A model generated the notes under the pieces. The model searched no databases. It saw only the letters and a list, made by a program, of their open reading frames with translations, and was not told the origin of the DNA. Both the position numbers and the translations under genes were made by a program. Shown in pieces: positions 13,935-22,779 of a stretch of DNA of 25,703 nucleotides (position 1 is the stretch's first letter; every line of letters starts with the position of its first letter). The DNA is from an uncultured Bacteroidota bacterium (GTDB lineage: Bacteria > Bacteroidota > Bacteroidia > Chitinophagales > S012-47), in contig CAJXXO010000006.1 of assembly GCA_913062655.1 (NCBI GenBank), positions 1-25,703 of the forward strand, read 5' to 3'.

Positions 13935-14948
13935 CTATTTCTGCTTTTCGTACCAGGCATCTACCCGATCCCGTGCATTTTGGCGGACATTGGCCCAAAA
14001 CAGGTTGTAATCAGCCGCATGAAAGCGATTTAGCCATTTGGCCATACCGGGTAAATGGTCCTTGTGTATCCACACATAACCTTCATGGATCTGCGCATCG
14101 GCTGCCTGTGGATAGAGCTGGCGGTATTGGCGGCCTACAGCCCCCGCATTGGCCGAAAAAGGGGCATAAGCGGTGTCCGTACGCCAGTTGAGCGGATTTA
14201 CACACAGTGGGCTACCCGGCATTTTGTCGTACTTACCTGTAGGCCCCTTGCCCCAGGCGTAGGTGTTCCACGTCACCAGGCAATGGGTTTGTGTCGCCTC
14301 CTGGCACAACGGCACAGTGGTGAGGTCGCCTTCCGGGATAGCCCAACCGACAGCATAGGCTGCCACTAGTTGCTCTTGCCATGCCGGCTGCTGTTTCAAT
14401 AAGCGCTCCACCAACCAATACGTCATCAAGCCTCCCTGTGAATGCCCGGCCAGGATAAAAGGCCTGCCCTGATTCCAGTGCTGCATGTAGTAGCGAAATG
14501 CTTCCTCCACATCTGCATATGCAAGTTGCAGTGCATTGGCCTTGGCCGTACTATCGCCCCAAAACCCGTAATAAGTCATCTGCCGGTAATAGGGTACAAA
14601 TACACGACCTGCGCCATTGAACAAGGAGGCTTGGTGCATCAGTGTCGATTCGTCCAGGGTTTCGCGCAGGTCCGTATCATCAATCGCGGCATTCCAGGAC
14701 CGCTTCTTTTCATACAGTGTGGGATAGATAAAGAAGACATCCGCTCGCGCAGAATCCTGTCGGTCGTGAAAACGAGCCACCGGCACAGTATCGCAGGCAT
14801 CCTGTTGGGTGGGCAGGCAAGCCCAATGGTCAGTATTCGCATAAAGAGGTGGCTCCGGCATGCGGGCACCAAAATCATGGTTGGGAATACGCCAACTGTA
14901 GCACGCCTGTAAGAGTACTAACGAAATAAAAATCAGCCCTCGGTGCAT
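13935..14948 (-). CDS. DUF3089-family alpha/beta hydrolase lipoprotein
   Basis: 337 residues. Seen: a signal peptide with lipobox LQAC at C16, the DUF3089 opening DVFFIYPTLYE (near 70-80), a conserved VFVPYYRQMTYYGFW, and the nucleophile elbow GHSQGG with Ser170. The GWAIPEGD and LVTWNTYAWG blocks downstream also fit the family. It should be an esterase or lipase-like hydrolase anchored in the envelope; the substrate is unknown. The gene is divergent from thiL with 49 bases between the ATGs. On the minus strand TAGCTTAG, one mismatch from the -7 consensus, ends 4 bases before its ATG (14953-14960), so its transcript may also be leaderless. Confidence 0.84.
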   Translation of the reverse strand: MHRGLIFISLVLLQACYSWRIPNHDFGARMPEPPLYANTDHWACLPTQQDACDTVPVARFHDRQDSARADVFFIYPTLYEKKRSWNAAIDDTDLRETLDESTLMHQASLFNGAGRVFVPYYRQMTYYGFWGDSTAKANALQLAYADVEEAFRYYMQHWNQGRPFILAGHSQGGLMTYWLVERLLKQQPAWQEQLVAAYAVGWAIPEGDLTTVPLCQEATQTHCLVTWNTYAWGKGPTGKYDKMPGSPLCVNPLNWRTDTAYAPFSANAGAVGRQYRQLYPQAADAQIHEGYVWIHKDHLPGMAKWLNRFHAADYNLFWANVRQNARDRVDAWYEKQK

Positions 14949-14985
14949 GGTACTAAGCTAATCGCTTTTAGGGATACGCATATTG

Positions 14986-14993
14986 TATCTTTG
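14986..14993 (+). promoter_or_regulatory. -7 box (TATCTTTG) of thiL
   Basis: An exact TAnnTTTG match ending 4 bases before the thiL ATG at 14998. No clean TTG is seen 17-23 bases upstream; the best is TTTT at 14966. The position implies a leaderless or nearly leaderless thiL transcript. It is nearly identical in placement to the symporter promoter at 2812. Confidence 0.6.
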
Positions 14994-14997
14994 CGCC

Positions 14998-16041
14998 ATG
15001 GCGCAAGAAAATAATCCTAAGCGGACGGAAATCAGTGCATTGGGTGAATTTGGACTGATTGACCACCTTACCAAGAATGTGCAGCTACGCAATCGATCCT
15101 CCATCAAAGGTATTGGCGATGATGCGGCAATTATTGAGGCTGGAGACGGACAAGTCAAGGTCCTTACACAGGATCTGCTGGTGGAGGGGGTGCATTTCGA
15201 TTTGATGTATCACCCGCTGCAGCACTTGGGCTACAAGTCGGTGGTAGTAAATCTTTCCGATATCTATGCCATGAATGCGTGGCCGGAACAGATTACCGTT
15301 GGGCTCGGGGTATCTAATCGGTTTTCTGTAGAGGCCCTGGAGCAACTCTACGAAGGAATGTTGGCCGCTTGTGAGAAGTTTGGAGTCGACATGATTGGTG
15401 GAGATACCACTTCTTCGCAAGCAGGACTGATCATCAGCATAAGTGCTTTGGGTTATGCCAAAAAAGAAGACATCGTGTACCGCGATACAGCCCAAGTGGG
15501 AGATGTAATTGCAGTGAGTGGTGATCTGGGTGGGGCCTATATGGGCTTACAGATGCTGGAACGCGAGAAACAGGTGTATATGGAAAACCCTGAGGTGCAG
15601 CCTAACCTGGAGCACGAAACGTACATCGTTGGACGACAATTGCTGCCGCAGCCGCGCAGGGATATAATTGAGCTGCTGGAAGAGGTAAAGATCAAGCCCA
15701 CCGCTATGATCGACATCTCCGATGGATTGTCTTCTGACCTCTTGCATATCTGCCACCGGTCGGGAGTTGGCTGCCGCATTTACGAAGAGCGGCTTCCTAT
15801 TGCTGAGGAGACCCGCGAACGGGCCATGAAGTTCAAGATTGCCCCGGCTACCTGTGCCCTTAATGGAGGCGAAGACTATGAGCTGCTATTTACCTTGTCC
15901 GCAGAAGATGCCGATAAACTCAAAGGGGCACTAGACCTTACAATGATTGGCGAATGTACTAAGCCCAAAGATGGCTTCAAGTTCATCACACAGGGAGGAC
16001 AAGTACATGAACTGGTAGCGCAAGGCTGGCAGCACACCTAA
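14998..16041 (+). CDS. thiL: Thiamine-monophosphate kinase
   Basis: 347 residues. The ATG at 14998 is used; an upstream in-frame TTG lies before the -7 box. It phosphorylates thiamine monophosphate to thiamine diphosphate with ATP, the last step of cofactor synthesis. Seen: GIGDDAAII (38-46), the LTQDLLVEGVHFD block (56-68), AWPEQITVGLGV, GGDTTSS (134-140), the MIDISDGLSSDL segment and LNGGEDYELLF, all ThiL/PurM-fold hallmarks for Mg-ATP and substrate binding. No other thiamine gene is next to it. The 3' end converges with the RND operon, and the terminator at 16049-16073 lies between them. Confidence 0.96.
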   Translation: MAQENNPKRTEISALGEFGLIDHLTKNVQLRNRSSIKGIGDDAAIIEAGDGQVKVLTQDLLVEGVHFDLMYHPLQHLGYKSVVVNLSDIYAMNAWPEQITVGLGVSNRFSVEALEQLYEGMLAACEKFGVDMIGGDTTSSQAGLIISISALGYAKKEDIVYRDTAQVGDVIAVSGDLGGAYMGLQMLEREKQVYMENPEVQPNLEHETYIVGRQLLPQPRRDIIELLEEVKIKPTAMIDISDGLSSDLLHICHRSGVGCRIYEERLPIAEETRERAMKFKIAPATCALNGGEDYELLFTLSAEDADKLKGALDLTMIGECTKPKDGFKFITQGGQVHELVAQGWQHT

Positions 16042-16048
16042 ACAAAAA

Positions 16049-16073
16049 CGCCCCGAGCAGAAAGCCCGGGGCG
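16049..16073 (-). terminator. Intrinsic terminator at the end of the RND efflux operon
   Basis: The arms at 16049-16058 and 16064-16073 pair over ten positions with one mismatch, and the loop is AGAAA. On the minus strand the stem is followed by GTTTTTG, so it terminates the efflux operon (RND stop at 16095). The plus strand has no U-run, but thiL may use the same stem. Confidence 0.82.
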
Positions 16074-16094
16074 CACTTGTGTATCATAAAGCAA

Positions 16095-19000
16095 TTATAA
16101 GGCGCCAAATAATTTGCGTACCCAACGATTCAGTCGATCGGATAGTAAATACATTACCGGCACGATGACCAGCGTAAGGAACGTGGCAAAGGTCAATCCA
16201 AAGATGATGGTCCAACTCATCGGCCCCCAGAAAATAGCGCTATCACCTCCCATGTAAATATTTGGGTTAAAATCGGCCAGCAAACCATAGAAATCAATAT
16301 TGATTCCTAAGGCCAATGGCACTAGTCCCAATATGGTAGTGATGGCAGTAAGAATAACCGGGCGGAAACGAGTCTTACCGGCTTCCACAATAGACTCTAC
16401 CATTTCATTGAATGGTAGCACCTCATCACGGTCCATACCCATCTCTTCGCGATGCCGCTTCCGCAGCAGGTTGGTATAGTCGATCAGTACAATGGCATTG
16501 TTTACCACAATACCTGCCAGCGAAATGATACCGATACCGACCATCAGGATACTCATGTCCATTTGGAAAAGGGTAAATCCTATGAACACCCCGATCGTAC
16601 TGAATACCACAGAAAAGAGAATGATGATCGGACTGATCACTGAATTAAACTGTGATACAATGATGAGAAAGATCAGGAATACAGCGATGACCATAGCTTG
16701 CATCAAAAAGGCGAGCGAGTCGTTCTGCTCCTCCTGCTCTCCGGTAAATTTCAGCGAATAGCCCTCCGGTAGCTCATAATCGGACAACAAGGCCTTGTAT
16801 TTGGCCACGATCTCATTGGCATTTCCCTCTTCCGTTACATTGGAAAAGATGGTAATCACGCGATCCATATCCTTGCGCTTCACCGAACCAAAAGAAGAGC
16901 TGTTCTCGATATCCACTACTGCCGACACCGGCACCTGACTTATCCGGCCGGTAGACTGGTTGCGGAAGGTAATGCGCATGTTCAATAGAGAGGAGAGATC
17001 ATACCGTTGGTCGTCTTCCAACCGCAGTTGAATAGGATAATCATCCTCACCTTCTTTGTACTTGGATATTTCTTTGCCAAATAAAGCAGTACGGAGTGTG
17101 GACCCGATGGAATAGGTGCTCACGCCATATCGTCTGGCAGCATCCCGGTCGATGTGCACGATCAGCTCCGGCTTGCCTAGTTCAAGGTCAGTCTTCAGTT
17201 GGTCTACCCCCGGCACATCCGCTTCCTCCAGGTATTCCTTCACATCGTTGGTGAGGGTGATTAATTTATCGTAGTCCTCTCCACTGATCTCAATATTGAT
17301 TGGCGGACCTGTAGGTGGACCTGCATTGTCTTTTCCCACAGAAAGTGAAGCCACTTCCGGCACACCGGTGACAGCCCCCCGAATCACCTCCATCACTTCT
17401 GATGTAGATACATCCATGGAGTCGATGCGCTTTTCGTACTCATAGAAGGATACGGTGATACGGGCTTTATGCGGTGAACTGCCCTGCTGTGGGCCCGAGT
17501 TCGGATCCGCAGTACCCTCACCGACCTGGGCCAGCACAGATTCTACTATCGGACGGTAGGGGGCTACCGCCTCTGTAATCTTGCGCTCCAGTTTTTTGGT
17601 GATCTCATTGGTCCGTTCAATGTCGGTACCCAACGGCATTTCGATGAATACATTGACATAATTCGGTTCATTGTCCGGGAAAAAGGTTGTCTTCGGCATG
17701 TTGGCCTGGAAAACGCCCAGTGAGACAATGAGTAACAAAAAGGTACCCAGGAAAAACACACCCGGACGCCATTTGCCTAAAGCGAATCGAAGGGTTTTGG
17801 TGTATATCGACTCCAGGTAAACCAATATGCGCTCCTGAAAAACCTTGGCAGCCGGCTTGAAAAAGAATTCATTGATTATACCCAGCACGCCAAACAATAC
17901 CAGTAGTGAGCCCAATGCTCTTCCTCCACCCTGCAAGAAAATGGCCAAGATCAAGCCAATGCCGATCATACCAAATAGGATACCCCAGAATCGCTTCGAG
18001 GTGGTACGCTTATCGAGATTTTCCAGCTTCAGAAACTTGGAAGTCAATACCGGATTGACCACCAGGCCTACAAATAAGGATGATGTCAATACGATAATCA
18101 AGGTGATGGGAAGGAATTTCATGAATTCCCCGATCAAGCTCTTCCAAAACACCAAAGGGAGAAAGGCCATCAGCGTAGTAGCGGTAGAGGTGATAATCGG
18201 TAGGGCCACTTCACCAACCCCTTGACGGGAGGCGAGTATTTTGCTTTTGCCCTGCGAATAAAGGCGATAGATATTCTCTACCACCACGATACCGTTATCC
18301 ACCAGCAGTCCCAGGGCCAGGATCAGTGAAAACAGCACCATCATGTTCAATGTATTGCCGGTATAGTTGATGATAGCTATACCCAGGAGCATCGACAAGG
18401 GAATGGCCGTACCCACGATCATGGCGTTGCGTACCCCCAAAAAGAACAGGAGCACCAACACCACAAGAATTACACCGGAGATGATACTGTTCTCCAGGCT
18501 GGTTACGGTATTTTGGGTAAACTTGGATTGGTCGTTGGTGATGACTACATCAAGGCCGGCTGGCAAGAAATCCTCTTGTGCTTCTTCGATGATGTTGCGA
18601 ATACCGGCAGCAGCATTGAGCAGGTTTTCCCCACTCTTCTTCTTTACGTCCAGGGTCACCACATTCTGCCCATTCAGGCGGGCAAAACTGGTCGGCTCCT
18701 CAGGACCAAAGCGCACACTGGCAATGTCGCGCAAGTAGACGATCTCCTGATTTTCGTTTTTGACAATGATATCCTCGATCTGCCGGTAATTGTCAAACTC
18801 CCCTACAATACGCAGGCTTCTTCGTTGCTCAGAATCGCCTTGTATGCTGAGGATGTCCCCTCCTGACATGGTGACATTTTCACCGGAAATAGCGTTTTCA
18901 ATATCATTGAAGCTGATCTCCAGGGACTCCATTTTGTAGAGGTCGACACTAATTTCGACTTCTTTATCCACGAGTCCGCGAATGTCGGCACTAGACACTT

Positions 19001-19541
19001 CACCCAGCTCCTCAATCTTATCTTGCAGGTATTCGGCATACTCTTCCAGCTCATCGTTTCCGAAATCACCGAAGAGATTCACATTCATTACCGGAAACTC
19101 CGAAAAGTCAATCTCGAACACATTGGGATCAGCCGGGAGGTCGCCCGGAAGGTCAGATTTCGACTTGTCTACTGCATCTTTCACATCTGTCAGGGCCTCC
19201 TCCGTCTTGGTATCGTATTCAAACTCTACCACGATGGTGGAGTAATCCTGGATAGAAGTAGAGGACATTTTCTTGACCCCCTTCAATTGCTTCAGCTCCT
19301 TTTCTATGGGCCGTGTCACCAGGTTCTCCATATCCACGGGGGAGTTGCCGGGATAGGAAGTGCCCACATAAATGGTAGGCTGCACAATTTCCGGGAAGCT
19401 CTCCTTTGGCATGGTGGTGTAGGAGAACAGACCGGCCAGCAATATGATAAATATCAGTACAAATACAGAGGTACTATTATTGATAGCGAAGTTGGACAAC
19501 CCAAACTCGCGTATACCTGTCTTTTTTTGCTTGTCGCTCAT
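16095..19541 (-). CDS. RND multidrug efflux pump inner-membrane subunit (AcrB-like)
   Basis: 1148 residues, longer than E. coli AcrB (1049). Seen: first helix near 25-43, MPKESFPEIVQPTI after it, the porter domains, and the TM4 block LGLLVDNGIVVVEN (411-423). A second half has TM10 with GIVVNNAIVLIDY (1010-1022) and FRPVILT (R1060). AcrB's proton-relay pair D407/D408 reads D415/N416 here and K940 reads N; the arginine is kept. A hydrophobic stretch at about 518-562, between TM6 and TM7, adds probably two helices. Another unusual loop (NPNIYMGGDSAIFWG) precedes the last helix. The pump should use the proton or ion gradient to drive drugs out through the adaptor and TolC-like channel encoded just upstream. 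Substrates unknown. Starts 23 bases after the adaptor stop. Confidence 0.94.
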   Translation of the reverse strand: MSDKQKKTGIREFGLSNFAINNSTSVFVLIFIILLAGLFSYTTMPKESFPEIVQPTIYVGTSYPGNSPVDMENLVTRPIEKELKQLKGVKKMSSTSIQDYSTIVVEFEYDTKTEEALTDVKDAVDKSKSDLPGDLPADPNVFEIDFSEFPVMNVNLFGDFGNDELEEYAEYLQDKIEELGEVSSADIRGLVDKEVEISVDLYKMESLEISFNDIENAISGENVTMSGGDILSIQGDSEQRRSLRIVGEFDNYRQIEDIIVKNENQEIVYLRDIASVRFGPEEPTSFARLNGQNVVTLDVKKKSGENLLNAAAGIRNIIEEAQEDFLPAGLDVVITNDQSKFTQNTVTSLENSIISGVILVVLVLLFFLGVRNAMIVGTAIPLSMLLGIAIINYTGNTLNMMVLFSLILALGLLVDNGIVVVENIYRLYSQGKSKILASRQGVGEVALPIITSTATTLMAFLPLVFWKSLIGEFMKFLPITLIIVLTSSLFVGLVVNPVLTSKFLKLENLDKRTTSKRFWGILFGMIGIGLILAIFLQGGGRALGSLLVLFGVLGIINEFFFKPAAKVFQERILVYLESIYTKTLRFALGKWRPGVFFLGTFLLLIVSLGVFQANMPKTTFFPDNEPNYVNVFIEMPLGTDIERTNEITKKLERKITEAVAPYRPIVESVLAQVGEGTADPNSGPQQGSSPHKARITVSFYEYEKRIDSMDVSTSEVMEVIRGAVTGVPEVASLSVGKDNAGPPTGPPINIEISGEDYDKLITLTNDVKEYLEEADVPGVDQLKTDLELGKPELIVHIDRDAARRYGVSTYSIGSTLRTALFGKEISKYKEGEDDYPIQLRLEDDQRYDLSSLLNMRITFRNQSTGRISQVPVSAVVDIENSSSFGSVKRKDMDRVITIFSNVTEEGNANEIVAKYKALLSDYELPEGYSLKFTGEQEEQNDSLAFLMQAMVIAVFLIFLIIVSQFNSVISPIIILFSVVFSTIGVFIGFTLFQMDMSILMVGIGIISLAGIVVNNAIVLIDYTNLLRKRHREEMGMDRDEVLPFNEMVESIVEAGKTRFRPVILTAITTILGLVPLALGINIDFYGLLADFNPNIYMGGDSAIFWGPMSWTIIFGLTFATFLTLVIVPVMYLLSDRLNRWVRKLFGAL

Positions 19542-19564
19542 AATCAGCGGCTTTTAGGAGATGG

Positions 19565-20707
19565 TTATTCGGATACGACCGTTACCGGTTCGCCTTCCGA
19601 AAGATTACTGTGTCCTTCTACAATAATGGGCTGACCAGCTACCAAACCACTATCGATCAAGGTTTGCTCGGTACTGGTGAACCCTACTTCTACCTTTACC
19701 TTGTGGGCCACCACCGGATCTTCTGTTGTATCGATGGTGTACACATACTGTTGGCCCGATTGGGTGTGCAGGATACGCGTTGGCACCACTATGGCCTCTT
19801 TAACAATACGGTCATATGCTTTCACCTTGGCGAGCAGGTTCGGTTTCATCCACTCCTGTTTCTCCAGAATATCAACCACCATGGAAAAGGTACGATTGGC
19901 CGGGTTGATTACATTGCCGAAGGCCTTGATGATCCCTTTCGTTTCGCGATTGAGGGTAGGAAAGACGATGTCCACGGTATCACCTTGCTGAAAGCTACTC
20001 AGGTAGCGTTCACTCACATCGGCCATAATCTCTACATTTTGTACATCCACTACACGGGCTACAGGCATACCGGGCGAAATCATTTCCCCTTCGTTGACAA
20101 ATACCCGGTCGACCTTTCCGTTAATCGGTGAGCGAACCTCGGTTTGCGCCAGCCGGCTGCGAGTTGTAGCGATCTGGCGCTCCAGCCGTTCTTTATTGTT
20201 TTTGGCATTCAGGTAATCGATCTCAGACCCGATCTCCTGGTTCCAAAGCCGTTCTTGCTTAGCAAATACTTTTTGGGCCAGATCATAGGCGGTCTGCAGT
20301 TCGGCCAGTGAATTGCGCAACACCTCATCATCTATTTTGGCCAGCAGTTGTCCTTTGGATACGTTCTGCCCTTCTTTTACGTGCACTTTCAGCACTCTGC
20401 CATTCGCCTCTGCGCTCACCTGTACATTCTGGTCGGATTCTACCACCCCTTGCAACTCCACGGCATGTTTGTAAAGCGTAGGCTGTACCTCTTGCACGCG
20501 CACTGGCTTGCGCTTGACCTCTTTGGGTCCTTCCACCTCTTCTATTTCTTGCTCCAGCGTCTTGATCTTACCTTTCAGTTCTGCCAACTCGGATTTGTAC
20601 TCATCCAACTGTTTCTTCTTGCCCTCCAGGCTATCATCCTCTGCGCCACTACAGGCAGCGGCTACTACCAGTACAAGGGCAATTATCAGGCTATTCGTTG
20701 CTTTCAT
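19565..20707 (-). CDS. RND/HlyD-type efflux adaptor (membrane fusion) lipoprotein
   Basis: 380 residues. Seen: a signal peptide with lipobox AAAC at C19, then a charged, heptad-like helix (about 27-60, EGKKKQLDEYKSELAELKGK) before the usual adaptor core. The core shows the biotinyl/lipoyl-like strands (GVVESDQNVQVSAEANGRV, KVHVKEGQNVSKGQLLAKID), a hairpin of about 50 residues (130-190), then the second lipoyl half (VRSPINGKVDRVFVNEGEMI) and beta-barrel. It should link the pump to the outer-membrane channel. The extra N-terminal coiled coil between the lipid anchor and the core is not part of AcrA/MexA. Second-to-last gene of the operon, with 30 bases from the channel gene's stop. Confidence 0.93.
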   Translation of the reverse strand: MKATNSLIIALVLVVAAACSGAEDDSLEGKKKQLDEYKSELAELKGKIKTLEQEIEEVEGPKEVKRKPVRVQEVQPTLYKHAVELQGVVESDQNVQVSAEANGRVLKVHVKEGQNVSKGQLLAKIDDEVLRNSLAELQTAYDLAQKVFAKQERLWNQEIGSEIDYLNAKNNKERLERQIATTRSRLAQTEVRSPINGKVDRVFVNEGEMISPGMPVARVVDVQNVEIMADVSERYLSSFQQGDTVDIVFPTLNRETKGIIKAFGNVINPANRTFSMVVDILEKQEWMKPNLLAKVKAYDRIVKEAIVVPTRILHTQSGQQYVYTIDTTEDPVVAHKVKVEVGFTSTEQTLIDSGLVAGQPIIVEGHSNLSEGEPVTVVSE

Positions 20708-20737
20708 GTTTAGCTATTTAAGCGTTTCAGGTCGTGA

Positions 20738-22069
20738 TTATCTTTCTAAGGCTTTTTCCAGGTCGGCTTTCGCTACCATTACCTGGTATAGTGTGTTGAT
20801 GTAGTTGCTTTGGGTTTGGTACAGCGTAGTCTGTGCATTGTTGACCTCCAGGCTAGAACCCACACCCTCATTGTACTTGGTGACGGCCACATTGTAAATC
20901 TTTTCGGCTAGCTGAAGATTATCCTTTTGGTCGTTCATGCGCTCCAGAGCATCCTGGTAATTGTTTTGTGCTTGCATCAGCTCCAGTGAAATGGCATTGC
21001 GCAACCGCTCCTGCTGAATATCCAGTTGGCGGAGTTCAGCTTGCTGCTTCTGGATGCGGCCTGCCTTTTCACCACTGTCCCACAGGGGCACATTCAGGGT
21101 TACACCTAAAAAACCTGCCCCAAACCATTGACCAGAGTTGTAAAAGTTGAACTCTTCTCTAAAGGCTTGCGTCTCGATAGTACCGAAGAAGTAGAGGCTT
21201 GGAAAATACCCCGCGCGTATATTCTTGGTATTGATTTCACCCAATTCTTCCTGTAGGAGCAATACCTTGTAATCGCTACGAGCGCTGGGATCTATGGCAG
21301 CGGTGAGTAAGCTCTCCTCAGCCAACTGCATGTCATCCAATGTTTCAGACAAGGCAAACGGTTGCTGGATATCCATACCCATTTGAAACTTCAGCAGTGC
21401 CAGGGATAGTTTTACTTGTCGCTCAGCGCTCTCCAGTTGGCTTTCAATGTTGGTTTTCGTCAGTTGCACACGGTCTACCTCTATCGACTCAATAAAGCCG
21501 TTGTCGAAAAGCGCTTTCGTTTCCCGATACAAATCGTTTACGGTGTTGAGGTTGTCCTTCAATATCTGCACGTTCTTCTGTGCTACCTGAGCTGCATAGT
21601 AGGCTTTGGCTACCTGGTTTTTCGCTTCCACCTTGCTGCGGTCCAACTGCTTTTGGGTAAGATCTACAAATGCCGTTGCCGCCTTCAACCCTTGAAAAAA
21701 CCGACCATCGAAAATCATTTGGTTGACATCGATAGCGGCCCGCATATTATTCTCTACCCCAAATCGTACATCGATAAACTGACCTGGCTGCCCGCCAAAA
21801 AATTCAGCCGGCACTACCTGTACCGGAATGGCCGGATAGTTGGTATAGCGCACAGATCCATTGACTTGCGGCAAACCAGAGGCGGTGGTGACCTTTACGT
21901 CTCTTCGTGCTTTGACCACATCCAGTTCGGCCGTTTGAATATCAACACTGTGCTGCAATGCATAGTCAATGGCTTGCTGCAGGGTAAAGCGTATGGTATC
22001 CTGAGCTGTCAGCGGTGCCGAGATCAAGATCAACAGGGTCAGTACTATTAGGTGATTAAGCCTCTTCAT
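20738..22069 (-). CDS. TolC-family outer-membrane efflux channel
   Basis: 443 residues from the ATG at 22069; a TTG at 22075 adds two residues. Seen: a signal peptide ending near residue 25 (APLTAQ), two outer-membrane-factor repeats, each with long alpha-helices, the opening FTLQQAIDYALQHS and a second repeat near the C-terminus (ISLELMQAQNNYQDALE). These are the conserved helix starts of TolC/OMF proteins, which form a trimeric tunnel across the outer membrane and periplasm. The ATG lies 14 bases inside the tetR gene, so translation is probably coupled. Partner adaptor and pump follow in the same operon. Confidence 0.93.
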   Translation of the reverse strand: MKRLNHLIVLTLLILISAPLTAQDTIRFTLQQAIDYALQHSVDIQTAELDVVKARRDVKVTTASGLPQVNGSVRYTNYPAIPVQVVPAEFFGGQPGQFIDVRFGVENNMRAAIDVNQMIFDGRFFQGLKAATAFVDLTQKQLDRSKVEAKNQVAKAYYAAQVAQKNVQILKDNLNTVNDLYRETKALFDNGFIESIEVDRVQLTKTNIESQLESAERQVKLSLALLKFQMGMDIQQPFALSETLDDMQLAEESLLTAAIDPSARSDYKVLLLQEELGEINTKNIRAGYFPSLYFFGTIETQAFREEFNFYNSGQWFGAGFLGVTLNVPLWDSGEKAGRIQKQQAELRQLDIQQERLRNAISLELMQAQNNYQDALERMNDQKDNLQLAEKIYNVAVTKYNEGVGSSLEVNNAQTTLYQTQSNYINTLYQVMVAKADLEKALER

Positions 22070-22682
22070 GGTCAAAGAATTTCTGGGATTCCAGGTAAGC
22101 TCTTCCTTCGGGAGTTATAATGCCAAGTAAATGATACTTTATAATCTCCGGCAAACATTGGGTGCGTTCCAGCCCATGCTCATGCAGCAGTTGAGCATCC
22201 GCGAACACCTCCATTTTATAGATATAAAACAGGGCAATAACATCAACATTCATATCAGGACGAAACAAACCTTCTTCAATGCCTTGCTGCAGGTTATCTC
22301 GGATGACACCCTTTACAAAGTCGTTCTTGTGCAGGTGAAAATGATGCCAACTGCTCGGATAGTACTTTTGGATGTCATAGAGAATAGAGGGGTTCATCTC
22401 CCGTATGAATTGGTAGTGGTGCTGATTGATCTGGAGATAAGCGTCAATCGCATTTTCCGCTCTTTCCAGAAGTCCTTCGATAATCTGTTGTGTACGATCC
22501 ACATGATACTTCATCACATGCTCCACCAGATCATCCTTGTTGTCGAAATATTGATAAAGGGTCTTTTTACTATGACCTAGCTCACGTGCCAGATCATCCA
22601 TGGTCACGCTCTTGATGCCATAGCGAAGAAACACCTGTTCTGCCTTATCAATTATGTCTTGCCTATTCGCCACAATGTTCAA
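22056..22682 (-). CDS. TetR-family regulator, first gene of the efflux operon
   Basis: 208 residues from a TTG at 22682; a GTG at 22673 would shorten it by three residues, and no ATG is available before the DNA-binding domain. Seen: an N-terminal TetR_N helix-turn-helix (about 27-48, SVTMDDLARELGHSKKTLYQYF), followed by a C-terminal ligand-binding all-helical domain. It should be a dimeric repressor whose ligand, often a pump substrate or fatty acid, releases it. It is co-transcribed with the three pump genes, its stop overlapping the channel start by 14 bases. Its promoter is overlapped by a 9-14-9 dyad, so autorepression of the operon is the likely scheme (inference). Confidence 0.92.
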   Translation of the reverse strand: MNIVANRQDIIDKAEQVFLRYGIKSVTMDDLARELGHSKKTLYQYFDNKDDLVEHVMKYHVDRTQQIIEGLLERAENAIDAYLQINQHHYQFIREMNPSILYDIQKYYPSSWHHFHLHKNDFVKGVIRDNLQQGIEEGLFRPDMNVDVIALFYIYKMEVFADAQLLHEHGLERTQCLPEIIKYHLLGIITPEGRAYLESQKFFDHEEA

Positions 22683-22690
22683 ATATGCCG

Positions 22691-22721
22691 CAAAATTACG
22701 CGCTTATCCCAGAGGAAACAA
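22691..22721 (-). promoter_or_regulatory. Promoter of the tetR-efflux operon
   Basis: On the minus strand TTG (22721-22719), a 20-base spacer, then TAATTTTG (22698-22691), an exact TAnnTTTG match. The TTG start codon of tetR begins 8 bases after the box, so the leader is very short. Confidence 0.72.
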
Positions 22722-22743
22722 TCAGAAGGCAAAATGTTTCCTC
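22712..22743. promoter_or_regulatory. 32-bp dyad, candidate TetR operator
   Basis: GAGGAAACA (22712-22720) and TGTTTCCTC (22735-22743) are perfect 9-base inverted repeats with a 14-base spacer, so the half-sites are centred 23 bases apart, about two helical turns. One arm covers two bases of the -33 TTG. Position and size suit repression by the adjacent TetR protein (inference). Confidence 0.6.
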
Positions 22744-22779
22744 AGGTTAACAAATTATAACGTGGCGAAAAGGTCTTCT

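Noticed and set aside
19023..19634. 203-residue open frame on the plus strand opposite the RND pump
   Set aside because: Antisense shadow of the pump and adaptor ends; no start signal, promoter or known domain.
21416..22051. 211-residue open frame opposite the TolC-like gene
   Set aside because: Antisense shadow of a strongly supported gene, with no domain of its own.
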